Shown here: positions 50,138 through 58,281 of the stretch, in pieces | Position numbering within the stretch: position 1 is the stretch's first letter | Layout of the letters: each line of letters opens with the position of its first letter | Source: Bradyrhizobium sp. BTAi1 | GTDB taxonomy: Bacteria; Pseudomonadota; Alphaproteobacteria; Rhizobiales; Xanthobacteraceae | Direction of reading: 5' to 3' | Length of the DNA stretch: 64,000 bases | NCBI RefSeq assembly: GCF_000015165.1 | Contig: NC_009485.1 | Span: 7,769,501 to 7,833,500, forward strand | Position numbers and translations under genes: made by a program | The notes under the pieces: generated by a model | What the model was told of the DNA's origin: nothing | Database searches by the model: none | Seen by the model: the letters and a program-made list of their open reading frames with translations, nothing else

Positions 50138-50880
50138 TCCGTCACCGCTTGCGCGCCTTGCTCATCGCAGGCGCCGCCGCTTTCACCATTACGGCCATCG
50201 CCAGCGGACCGGCGCGTGCGCAATGGATCGTGTTCGATCCGACCAATTATGCGCAGAACATCCTAACCGCCGCGCGTGAGCTTCAGCAGGTCAACAATGA
50301 AATCCAGATGCTGGAGAACCAGGCGACGTCGCTGATCAATCAGGCGCGCAATCTCGCAAGCCTGCCGTACTCGTCGCTCACGCAGCTTCAGCAGCAGATC
50401 ACCCAGACCCAGCAGCTCCTCGCGCAGGCGCAGCGCATCGCCTACAGCGTCTCAAGCATCGACCAGTCGTTCACGCAGACCTATCCGCAGGCCTATTCCA
50501 GCGGGACGTCGTCGCAGCAGCTTCTCACGGATGCGAAGAGTCGCTGGCAGAACGCACTCGCCGGGTTCCAGGATACGATGCGCGTGCAAGCCGGCGTTGT
50601 GAGCAATCTCAACACCACGCGGACGCAGATCAACGCTTTGGTGTCCTCCAGCCAGTCGGCGACCGGCGCGCTGCAGGCCGCACAGTCGGGCAATCAGCTC
50701 GTGGCGCTTCAGACCACGCAGCTTGCGGACCTGACCGCGCTGATGGCGTCGATCGCACGCGCGCAGAGCCTCGATGCCGCGCGGACCCTTGAGACGCAGG
50801 CGCAGGCACAAGCGCAGACACAGGCATTCCTCAACTACGGCGCTGGTTACCAGGCCGGCTCCGCGCAGATGTTCCATTGA
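50134..50880 (+). CDS. trbJ: TrbJ, VirB5-like periplasmic subunit
   Basis: The 248-aa exported protein has a signal peptide (A-L-L-I-A-G-A-A-A-F ending A-R-A) and long Gln-rich helices (L-Q-Q-V-N-N-E-I-Q-M-L-E-N-Q), as in TrbJ/VirB5 pilus-tip proteins. It overlaps trbE and the following small gene. Confidence 0.92.
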   Translation: MIRHRLRALLIAGAAAFTITAIASGPARAQWIVFDPTNYAQNILTAARELQQVNNEIQMLENQATSLINQARNLASLPYSSLTQLQQQITQTQQLLAQAQRIAYSVSSIDQSFTQTYPQAYSSGTSSQQLLTDAKSRWQNALAGFQDTMRVQAGVVSNLNTTRTQINALVSSSQSATGALQAAQSGNQLVALQTTQLADLTALMASIARAQSLDAARTLETQAQAQAQTQAFLNYGAGYQAGSAQMFH

Positions 50881-51194
50881 TGCGAACCCGGCTTCTCAAT
50901 CTGCCTGCTGTCGGCCGGGCTGTCGGCTTTTTGCTTGTCGCCATCGCGATCGTCGCGGCGGCACTGCACTTCCACACATCGCCTCCACGCCTCGAGCCGC
51001 GTGCGATGGAGGAACACACGCCCGACTCGCTCGCCGAAGAGCTCAAGCGGTGTCAGCTCATCGCCGACCAGGCCAAGGACGATCCGGCCTGCGAGGCGGC
51101 CTGGGCTGAAAACCGCCGCCGCTTCTTCACCTATACGCCGGCCTCCGGACCGAAGAACCCGACTCCGGCTCCAGCCAAGAACACCGACAGGTAA
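50880..51194 (+). CDS. trbK: TrbK-like putative entry-exclusion protein
   Basis: The 104-aa protein has one N-terminal membrane helix (A-V-G-F-L-L-V-A-I-A-I-V-A-A-A), then a C-x-L segment (E-L-K-R-C-Q-L-I-A-D-Q-A) and a second Cys in D-P-A-C-E-A-A-W-A-E-N-R-R-R-F-F, features of the alternative TrbK family. In RP4, TrbK blocks entry of identical elements; here the function is inferred. The ATG overlaps the trbJ stop. Confidence 0.83.
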   Translation: MRTRLLNLPAVGRAVGFLLVAIAIVAAALHFHTSPPRLEPRAMEEHTPDSLAEELKRCQLIADQAKDDPACEAAWAENRRRFFTYTPASGPKNPTPAPAKNTDR

Positions 51195-51199
51195 GCATC

Positions 51200-52462
51200 A
51201 TGGGCGGCACGGGAGTCATCGACAATTTCCTGGGCACCTTCACCCAGTATATCGATTCCGGCTTCGGCCTCGTTCAAGGTGACGTGCGCTGGCTCGCCAG
51301 CGTCCTCATCGCCATCGACATCACGCTGGCGGGGCTCTTCTGGGCGATGGCGCCCGACGAGGACGTGCTCGCGCGCCTGATCCGCAAGACGCTCTATATC
51401 GGCCTCTTCGCCTTCATCATCGGCAACTACAACAATCTCGCGCAGATCATCTACAACAGCTTCGCCGGCCTCGGGATCAAGGCCGGTGGCGGCACGATGA
51501 GCGCTGCGCAGCTCCTGCAGCCCGGCAAGATCGCCGAGGTCGGGATCGATGCCGGCAAGCCGATCCTCACCGCCATCTCCGGTATGATGGGCTTCACCAG
51601 CGTCTTCGCCAATCTGGTGCAGATCGTCATTCTTCTGGTCGCGTGGCTGATCGTCGTCATCAGCTTCTTCGTCATGGCGATCCAGCTCTTTGTGAGTTTG
51701 ATCGAGTTCAAGCTGACGACGTTGGCCGGTTTCGTACTCGTGCCGTTCGGGCTCTTCGGCCGTACGGCCTTCCTCGCCGAACGGGTGCTGGGCAACGTGG
51801 TGTCCAGCGGGATCAAGATTCTCGTGCTCGCCGTCATCATCGGCATCGGCTCCACGATCTTCAATCAATTCACCAGCGGCTTCAACAATCCGCCGACAAT
51901 TTCCGACGCGCTGACGCTGATCCTCGCAGCGCTCTCGCTCCTTGGCCTCACGATCTTCGGTCCAGGCATCGCCAATGGCCTGATCGCGGGCGGACCGCAG
52001 CTCGGCGCCGGCGCGGCTGTCGCGACAGGATTGGGAGCGGCCGGGATCGGAGCGGCCGGCATTGCGGCGACCGCCGGGGGTGTCGCCGCGGCCGGCGGCG
52101 CGATCGCCGGGACGGCGCGCGCGGGAGCCGCGGTCGCGGGCGGCGCCAGCGCCGCATATCGCGCGGGTGGGGCAGCGGGTGTCGCCCAAGCTGCCGGCTC
52201 AGTCGCCATGAGCCCACTGCGCCGCGCCGCCAGCAGCCTTCAAGAAAGCTTCGCCTCTGGCGAGCGTGCCGTCATGAGCGGCGGCGCGCGCTCGTCGTCA
52301 TCCGCCGGCGCGTCCGCCGCGTCGGACAGCCCGCCAGCATGGGCCCAGCGCATGAAGCGCGGCCAGACCATCAACCGCGGCGTCACCGCCGCCGACCACG
52401 CAATCCGCTCCGGTGATCGGGCAAGCGGCGGGCATCAGGTCGATCTTTCCGAGGGGGAATAG
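51200..52462 (+). CDS. trbL: TrbL, VirB6-like polytopic channel protein
   Basis: The 420-aa protein begins G-V-I-D-N-F-L-G-T-F-T-Q-Y-I-D and has six or more membrane helices to about residue 290, then a Gly/Ala-rich segment and a Ser-rich tail. It is the inner-membrane platform protein of P-type systems. The repetitive A-A-G-G-A region near 300 is low complexity. Confidence 0.92.
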   Translation: MGGTGVIDNFLGTFTQYIDSGFGLVQGDVRWLASVLIAIDITLAGLFWAMAPDEDVLARLIRKTLYIGLFAFIIGNYNNLAQIIYNSFAGLGIKAGGGTMSAAQLLQPGKIAEVGIDAGKPILTAISGMMGFTSVFANLVQIVILLVAWLIVVISFFVMAIQLFVSLIEFKLTTLAGFVLVPFGLFGRTAFLAERVLGNVVSSGIKILVLAVIIGIGSTIFNQFTSGFNNPPTISDALTLILAALSLLGLTIFGPGIANGLIAGGPQLGAGAAVATGLGAAGIGAAGIAATAGGVAAAGGAIAGTARAGAAVAGGASAAYRAGGAAGVAQAAGSVAMSPLRRAASSLQESFASGERAVMSGGARSSSSAGASAASDSPPAWAQRMKRGQTINRGVTAADHAIRSGDRASGGHQVDLSEGE

Positions 52463-52465
52463 CTC

Positions 52466-53146
52466 ATGTTCCGACGATCGACCGTGCGCTATGGCAAGAC
52501 GCCGGACGCGGAGACGCCATATCAAAAGGCCGGCCAGGTCTGGGACGAGCGGATTGGCTCCGCGCGCGTTCAGGCCAAGAACTGGCGCCTGGCTTTCTTC
52601 GGCGCACTCGTTCTCAGCGGTGGGCTCGCCGGCGGCCTGGTCTGGCAATCGGCCCGCGGCACCATCACGCCTTGGGTTGTGCAGGTTGACAAGCTCGGCC
52701 AGGCCCAGGCCGTCGCGCCCGCCACCGCGGACTACCAGCCGACCGACCCGCAGATCGCGTGGCACTTGGCGCGCTTCATCCAGGAAGTGCGCGGCATCCC
52801 CGCCGACCCCGTGGTGCTGCGTCAGAACTGGCTCGACGCCTACAACTACGTCACGGACAAGGGGGCGCTCGCGCTCAATGACTATGCGCGGACGAGCGAT
52901 CCGTTTTCCAAGGTCGGCAAGAACCAAGTCTCCGTCGACGTCGCGAGCGTCATCCGCGCCTCCGACTCCAGCTTTCGCGTCGAATGGACGGAGCGTCATT
53001 ACATCGACGGCGCGCTTGCCTCGACTGAGCGATGGAGCGCCATCCTCACCATCGCGCTGCAGATGCCGACCGACGCCGATCGGCTGAAGAAGAATCCGCT
53101 CGGCGTCTACGTCCACGCCCTCAATTGGTCAAAGGAGCTCGGCTGA
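52466..53146 (+). CDS. trbF: TrbF, VirB8-like protein
   Basis: The 226-aa bitopic protein opens with F-R-R-S-T-V-R-Y-G-K-T-P-D-A-E-T-P-Y-Q-K-A-G-Q, has one membrane helix (A-F-F-G-A-L-V-L-S-G-G-L) and an NTF2-like periplasmic domain with I-T-P-W-V-V-Q-V-D. It scaffolds the inner-membrane complex. It ends in TGATG shared with trbG. Confidence 0.93.
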   Translation: MFRRSTVRYGKTPDAETPYQKAGQVWDERIGSARVQAKNWRLAFFGALVLSGGLAGGLVWQSARGTITPWVVQVDKLGQAQAVAPATADYQPTDPQIAWHLARFIQEVRGIPADPVVLRQNWLDAYNYVTDKGALALNDYARTSDPFSKVGKNQVSVDVASVIRASDSSFRVEWTERHYIDGALASTERWSAILTIALQMPTDADRLKKNPLGVYVHALNWSKELG

Positions 53147-54132
53147 TGCGCCCGCTTGCGATCTCGTCGCTCTTACTTGCGTCTGTCTCCCTCGGCGCCT
53201 GCGCCACAGCCTGGAAACCGCCGCAGATCAGCTACGACAACACGCCGAAGCCCGCGGTGCTGCAGGCCGAGCCGCCCAAGCCCATTCAGATCGTCGAGGT
53301 GCCGAAGCCGTTGCCGCTGCCCGGACAACTCAAGCCGCTGCCCGGGAACACGAAGCGCGCCCCCGAACCTGCGGATCCGCATGCTCGCGTCGATCAGGCC
53401 AATGGCGCGGCCCGCGTCCAGCCGACACGGGCAGGCTATCTCAACGCTATCCAGGTCTACCCCTTTTCCGATGGCGCGCTGTATCAGGTCTATGCCGCGC
53501 CGGGCCAAATCACCGACATCGCGCTCGAGCCGGGCGAGCAGTTGACGGGCTCAGGGCCTGTCGCTGCCGGAGATACCGTGCGGTGGATCATCGGCGACAC
53601 CGAGAGCGGCGCCGGGCCAGCCAAACGTGTCCACATCCTGGTGAAGCCCACCCGTGCGGATCTCATCACCAACCTTGTCATCAATACAGACCGCCGGACC
53701 TATCACCTCGAGCTGCATTCCGACGACAAGACGTATATGGCGTCGGTCTCTTGGGCTTATGCGCAGGATCAGCTCATCGCGCTGCGCCAGCAGAATGCGG
53801 CCGCCGAGGCCGCTGCCCCCGTCGCAACCGGCGTCGACATCAATGCACTGAACTTCCGCTATCGCATCGAGGGCGATACTCCGCCGTGGCGGCCGCTGCG
53901 CGCCTTCGATGACGGCCGGCAGGTGTTCATCGAATTCCCGACCGGGATCTCACAGGGTGAGCTGCCACCGCTCTGGGTGATCGGCGCGGAAGGCGACGGC
54001 CAGCTCGTCAACTACCGTGTCCGCGGCAATCACATGATCGTCGACCGCCTGTTCGCTGCGGCGGAGCTGAAGCTCGGCGGCAAGCACCAGGAGCTGGTGC
54101 GCATCGTCCGCACCGATGGGAGGCCGCGGTGA
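53146..54132 (+). CDS. trbG: TrbG, VirB9-like lipoprotein
   Basis: The 328-aa exported protein has a lipobox L-G-A-C within its first 22 residues, a Pro-rich linker and a CagX/VirB9 domain ending F-R-Y-R-I-E-G-D and V-F-I-E-F-P-T-G-I. It forms the outer-membrane core with TrbI. ATG 53146 is the first with a proper signal sequence. Confidence 0.93.
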   Translation: MRPLAISSLLLASVSLGACATAWKPPQISYDNTPKPAVLQAEPPKPIQIVEVPKPLPLPGQLKPLPGNTKRAPEPADPHARVDQANGAARVQPTRAGYLNAIQVYPFSDGALYQVYAAPGQITDIALEPGEQLTGSGPVAAGDTVRWIIGDTESGAGPAKRVHILVKPTRADLITNLVINTDRRTYHLELHSDDKTYMASVSWAYAQDQLIALRQQNAAAEAAAPVATGVDINALNFRYRIEGDTPPWRPLRAFDDGRQVFIEFPTGISQGELPPLWVIGAEGDGQLVNYRVRGNHMIVDRLFAAAELKLGGKHQELVRIVRTDGRPR

Positions 54133-55304
54133 CGGACGAAGCCAGGGATGACGTGGGGCCGAGCGCGGCCGCACGTCCGGCTGAGGAGATGCGCTTGCGC
54201 GCCAAGCGACCGCCGGTAACCCGGCTGTCCCGCAAGGTCCTGCTTGGCGTCGGCGCCGCCGCGGCCATTGGCATTGGAGGCGCACTACTCTTCGCCTTGA
54301 AGCCGCAGCATCAGACAACCGGCGCCGAACTCTTCAACACCAACAACCGCAACACGCCAGATGGTCTCGCGAACCTGCCGCGCGATTATACGGGGCTGCC
54401 AAAGCCCGTGCCACAGCTTGGACCGCCGCTGCCCGGTGATCTCGGCAAGCCCATCCTCAACGCCGGAGCGCCTTCGCCCAGCATGCCAATGCCGGGACCG
54501 ACACCGGAGGAGCAACGGCTCGCTCAGGAGATGGAGGCCGCCCGCACCAGTCATCTCTTCGCGACAACGAACGTCGTCGCGCCGAGCATGCCGATCGCGC
54601 CATCTCCAACGGCTGTCTCGCCGGGACAGACGCCGGCGAGCACATCGTCTGATCTCACGTCGCAAGATCACAAACTCGCATTCCTCAATGGCAACATCGA
54701 CCGCAGAACAACGAGCTCCGATCGCGTCCAGCCGCCAGCAAGCCCCTATGTATTGCAGGCGGGCGCCGTGATTCCGGCATCGCTGATCACAGGCCTGCGG
54801 TCCGATCTGCCCGGACAGGTCACCGCGCAGGTGACCGAGGACGTCTACGACAGTCCGACGGGCAAGACCTTATTGATTCCGCAGGGGTCGCGCCTCGTCG
54901 GCCAGTATGATGCGCAGATCGCATTTGGCCAGTCGCGCGCCTTGCTCGTCTGGAACCGCCTCATCATGCCGAATGGCAAGTCGATCGTACTCGAACGCCA
55001 GCCCGGCGCCGACACCGAGGGCTATGCCGGGCTCGAAGACGAGGTCGACAACCATTGGGGCATGTTGTTCAAGGCTGCGATCCTCTCGACCATCTTATCC
55101 GTCGGCGCCGAGGCTGGAACGAGCAATAGCGAGAACAACCTCGCCCAGGCGATCCGGATGGGCGCGTCGCAAAGCTTCAACCAGGCTGGCGAACAGATCG
55201 TAGGCCGCTCCCTCAATATCCAGCCGACGATCACAATCCGACCGGGCTTCCCCGTGCGGGTCATGGTCACACACGACCTGGTCCTCGAACCCTACAAAGG
55301 CTAG
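54129..55304 (+). CDS. trbI: TrbI, VirB10-like core protein
   Basis: The 391-aa protein has a cytosolic basic N-terminus, one membrane helix (G-V-G-A-A-A-A-I-G-I-G), a long Pro-rich periplasmic spacer and the VirB10 C-terminal domain with A-G-A-V-I-P-A-S-L-I-T, V-Y-D-S-P-T-G-K and G-A-E-A-G-T. It spans the envelope and gates the channel. It overlaps trbG by 4 bp. Confidence 0.94.
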   Translation: MTDEARDDVGPSAAARPAEEMRLRAKRPPVTRLSRKVLLGVGAAAAIGIGGALLFALKPQHQTTGAELFNTNNRNTPDGLANLPRDYTGLPKPVPQLGPPLPGDLGKPILNAGAPSPSMPMPGPTPEEQRLAQEMEAARTSHLFATTNVVAPSMPIAPSPTAVSPGQTPASTSSDLTSQDHKLAFLNGNIDRRTTSSDRVQPPASPYVLQAGAVIPASLITGLRSDLPGQVTAQVTEDVYDSPTGKTLLIPQGSRLVGQYDAQIAFGQSRALLVWNRLIMPNGKSIVLERQPGADTEGYAGLEDEVDNHWGMLFKAAILSTILSVGAEAGTSNSENNLAQAIRMGASQSFNQAGEQIVGRSLNIQPTITIRPGFPVRVMVTHDLVLEPYKG

Positions 55305-55311
55305 GTGCCCG

Positions 55312-55548
55312 ATGAGCAAACTCAAACTAAGCGCATTGGAAGACGACAAACCGGTGAAGATGACGATCGAGCTGCCGGCGGCCGTTCATCGTGACCTCCA
55401 GGCCTATGCCGAAGCGCTCTCCCACGAGACCAACCAGAGCGGTATCGAGCCCGCCAAGCTGATTCCACCGATGCTGGCGCGCTTCATGGCGACGGACCGA
55501 GCCTTCCGAAAGACCCGCCGGACCTCGTCGTCGCAGAAGACATCGTGA
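55312..55548 (+). CDS. DUF2274 protein
   Basis: The 78-aa protein with L-K-L-S-A-L-E-D-D-K-P-V-K-M-T-I-E-L-P-A-A-V-H-R-D-L is the DUF2274 family gene that regularly ends trb operons in rhizobial ICEs. The first half resembles a ribbon-helix-helix unit. It starts 7 bp after trbI. Confidence 0.88.
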   Translation: MSKLKLSALEDDKPVKMTIELPAAVHRDLQAYAEALSHETNQSGIEPAKLIPPMLARFMATDRAFRKTRRTSSSQKTS

Positions 55549-55570
55549 TGACGTGCCGAGGCTGCCTCTG

Positions 55571-56458
55571 CTAAAGCAGCCCGCGATCCTTCGCTTCATC
55601 GCGCATAAACGCGACAAACCGTCCTACAACGGGTTCTTCGCATTCAGGAAGCCACACGAGATTCACACAAAATGATGCATTCGCCTCCGAAATCGGCCTG
55701 AAGACCACGTCAGGAAATCCGAGCTCGGCTTGGCTCTCTGCCGCGAGCGTCACGCCAAAGCCCGCTGCCACAAACGCGAGAATATATTGCTTGCTGGCGG
55801 CGTGCGACTGAAAGTCTACGTTCCTGCCAAGAAGCGAGGCGAAGAATTCGCGCTGCGCCTGACTTTCGCCCCAGCCTTCGACAAGAACCGTCTCGCCCGA
55901 CAATTCCTTCCAACCAAGCGCCTTACGCCTCGCCAGGGAATGTTTCGCGGGAAGCGCCGCCATCAGCCGCTCACTATAGATGGGCAGCATCGCCGCATGC
56001 GGCCACAACGCGAAGCTCGGGACAAACGCGGCGTCAAGTCGTCGATCGGCCAGCGCGGCGGCGATCTCCCGTTCATGCATCTCGAATTGCACCACCGAAA
56101 CACCAGGGTATCGTCCGTGCCAGCACCGCAACAAATCCCCCAGAGGCTTTCCGATCGGCGGCATTCGTAGGCCCAGACGAATCTCGCCCGTCGTGCCAAG
56201 GCCGTTGTGATGACCTGCGGCCTTCACGGCATCGACTTCAGCGAGGACACGTCTAATGTGCCGCATGACCGTCTGTCCGCTCGGCGTGAGCCGCACACCG
56301 GCACGGTTGCGCTCGAAGAGGGTGAGGCCAAGCTCATCCTCAAGCCGTGCGATACGCCGACTGATCGTCGACGCATGCAACCCGAGCACGAGCGCTGCAC
56401 GCGCAAAGTTTCCTGCATCCACCGCCGCCGTCACAAACTGGAGGTCGGCGAGGTCCAT
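55571..56458 (-). CDS. LysR-family transcriptional regulator
   Basis: The 295-aa protein has an N-terminal winged HTH (F-V-T-A-A-V-D-A-G-N-F-A-R-A-A-L-V-L-G-L-H-A-S-T-I-S-R-R-I) and a periplasmic-binding-protein-like effector domain from about residue 90. It converges on the trb operon, and the same neighbour is found after DUF2274 in related ICEs. Its ligand and targets are not known. Confidence 0.9.
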   Translation of the reverse strand: MDLADLQFVTAAVDAGNFARAALVLGLHASTISRRIARLEDELGLTLFERNRAGVRLTPSGQTVMRHIRRVLAEVDAVKAAGHHNGLGTTGEIRLGLRMPPIGKPLGDLLRCWHGRYPGVSVVQFEMHEREIAAALADRRLDAAFVPSFALWPHAAMLPIYSERLMAALPAKHSLARRKALGWKELSGETVLVEGWGESQAQREFFASLLGRNVDFQSHAASKQYILAFVAAGFGVTLAAESQAELGFPDVVFRPISEANASFCVNLVWLPECEEPVVGRFVAFMRDEAKDRGLL

Positions 56459-56509
56459 TTCATAAGACCGCGGCGTGACGATCCTGCAAATTGATCGCGA
56501 CCACCGCTA

Positions 56510-58237
56510 TCATTGCGCGCCTTGCAGCTCGGATTCGTTGGCTTCTTCTTCTGCAGTTCCTTCTCGCGCCGGTGTCCCATCAGCGGTGCCGGCACCGTTC
56601 AGGATCGGATATGCCAGCGCTGCGATGTGCGAGTGAACGCGCCGGAGGTCTCTGACAATACGCAGAAACTGGCCGCCATCTTCGGCGACACGAGCGACTC
56701 CCTCGCCAGCATCCGCTCGCGCCGTGGTAGCCGCGACCCGCAGCAACTGCACATGGAGCGCGGTCGCACGCGCCTCCAGTCGCCGCAGAGCGCTCTTTCG
56801 CGAGATGAGCCGGTTCGCCTCGGCGGGATCACGGGTCAGAAACACTGCAAGCCCCATGTGGAGGCTTTCCAGGATTTCCGCATTCATCGAAACGATGAGA
56901 TCGCGTTCGTCCTTCGCAAACGGCCTCCCCCGCTTGATCCGTTTGACCACGAATTCGATGAGGTTGTTGGCGACGACATCGCCAACGTGCTCGAGATTGA
57001 TGACGGCTGACAATATCTCCTGGACCCGGGCGCCTTCGCTATCGTCATGCAACGGCTGCTCATTTCCGAGATCTGCCAGATAGCTGCGTATCGCGGCTCC
57101 AAGACGGTCGACCGATCGATCCATCCGGCTGATCGCGGTGGCGCGCCGAGGATCGTCTTGTTGGAACACCTCCGAAGCGCCCTTCAACATTGCTTCAACC
57201 ATGTCGCCCATGCGAAGCGTCTCGCGCGCGGCATTCGCCAACGCGACGGTCGCCGCCCCTAATCCTGCCTCCTCCAAGTAGATTGGTTTTCCGGGATCAT
57301 CAGGCGCCGGCGGGTCGGGAAGTATGCGGACGAGCAACCGCGCCAACCAATGAGACGGCCCGATAAACACCGCCGCCAGGATCAGGTTGAACGCGGTGTG
57401 GAAGTTCACCACGATCCGCCCCGGCGCAGGATCGATGTGGGCGAGAAGCGTCACGCATATTGCCAGCAACGGAAGCGCCACGACCGCGCCCACGATTCGA
57501 ACCAGGGAGTTGCCGAGCGGAAGACGACGAGCAACCGGTGAACCCGCCTCAAAGAGCGCGGGCAATGTGCCGCCGATGTTGGCGCCAACAACGAACGCCA
57601 GCGCGCCGATCGGCGAAACGGTCTGACTCGCAGTCAGCGACACGATAAGAAGCACGACCGCCACGCTGGAATGACAAGCCCAGGTGAGCAGCGTTGCCAC
57701 CAACACCGCAAGGAGAGGCTCGTTGCCGATTGCAGCGAGAACGTTTTTCAGCAAAGGCGCGTTCTCGATTGGCGCAAACTCATGCGCCATCCCCGACAAG
57801 GCCAGCAACATCAGTCCCAGCCCGATCGCGATTCGCCCGGCATTGCGCAGCCGATCATCGTCGAACGAGCGGAAAGCCATGACCCCGAGCAGGACCAAAG
57901 GAGGGCCGACGACACCGGCGTCGAACGACAGCACCTGCGTAACCAGCGTGGTTCCGACGTTGGCGCCCAGCATCACCACCAAGGCGGGCCCGAGCCCGAT
58001 AAGACCGTTCGCCGTAAATGCGGAGGCCATGAGACCCGTCGCGGTGCTGCTTTGCAGAAGCGCCGTAATGCCGACGCCGGCAAGAAACGCCCGCCACCGC
58101 CGCGTCAGATTGTGCTCCAGCCATATCCGAAGGACATGGCCGAAGCCTCGCTGGACGCCGGTCGTCACCATATGAGTGCCCCAAAGGAGCAATCCGACGT
58201 AGCCGGCGAGCTCGAACAGAACGATGGTCCCGGTCAT
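56510..58237 (-). CDS. Na/Pi cotransporter family protein with PhoU-like domain
   Basis: The 575-aa protein has two inverted repeats with Q-S-S-T-A-T-G and G-A-N-V-G-T-T (first) and S-S-V-A-V and G-A-N-I-G-G-T (second), the NptA/SLC34 signatures. The C-terminal third (about 340-560) is a helical PhoU-like regulator. It should couple Na+ to phosphate transport. ATG 58237 has GGGGG before it. It is cargo outside the conjugation core. Confidence 0.9.
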   Translation of the reverse strand: MTGTIVLFELAGYVGLLLWGTHMVTTGVQRGFGHVLRIWLEHNLTRRWRAFLAGVGITALLQSSTATGLMASAFTANGLIGLGPALVVMLGANVGTTLVTQVLSFDAGVVGPPLVLLGVMAFRSFDDDRLRNAGRIAIGLGLMLLALSGMAHEFAPIENAPLLKNVLAAIGNEPLLAVLVATLLTWACHSSVAVVLLIVSLTASQTVSPIGALAFVVGANIGGTLPALFEAGSPVARRLPLGNSLVRIVGAVVALPLLAICVTLLAHIDPAPGRIVVNFHTAFNLILAAVFIGPSHWLARLLVRILPDPPAPDDPGKPIYLEEAGLGAATVALANAARETLRMGDMVEAMLKGASEVFQQDDPRRATAISRMDRSVDRLGAAIRSYLADLGNEQPLHDDSEGARVQEILSAVINLEHVGDVVANNLIEFVVKRIKRGRPFAKDERDLIVSMNAEILESLHMGLAVFLTRDPAEANRLISRKSALRRLEARATALHVQLLRVAATTARADAGEGVARVAEDGGQFLRIVRDLRRVHSHIAALAYPILNGAGTADGTPAREGTAEEEANESELQGAQ

Positions 58238-58281
58238 CAGAACCACCCCCCGTCATCTGGCAAGTACACGCGGTCCATGGC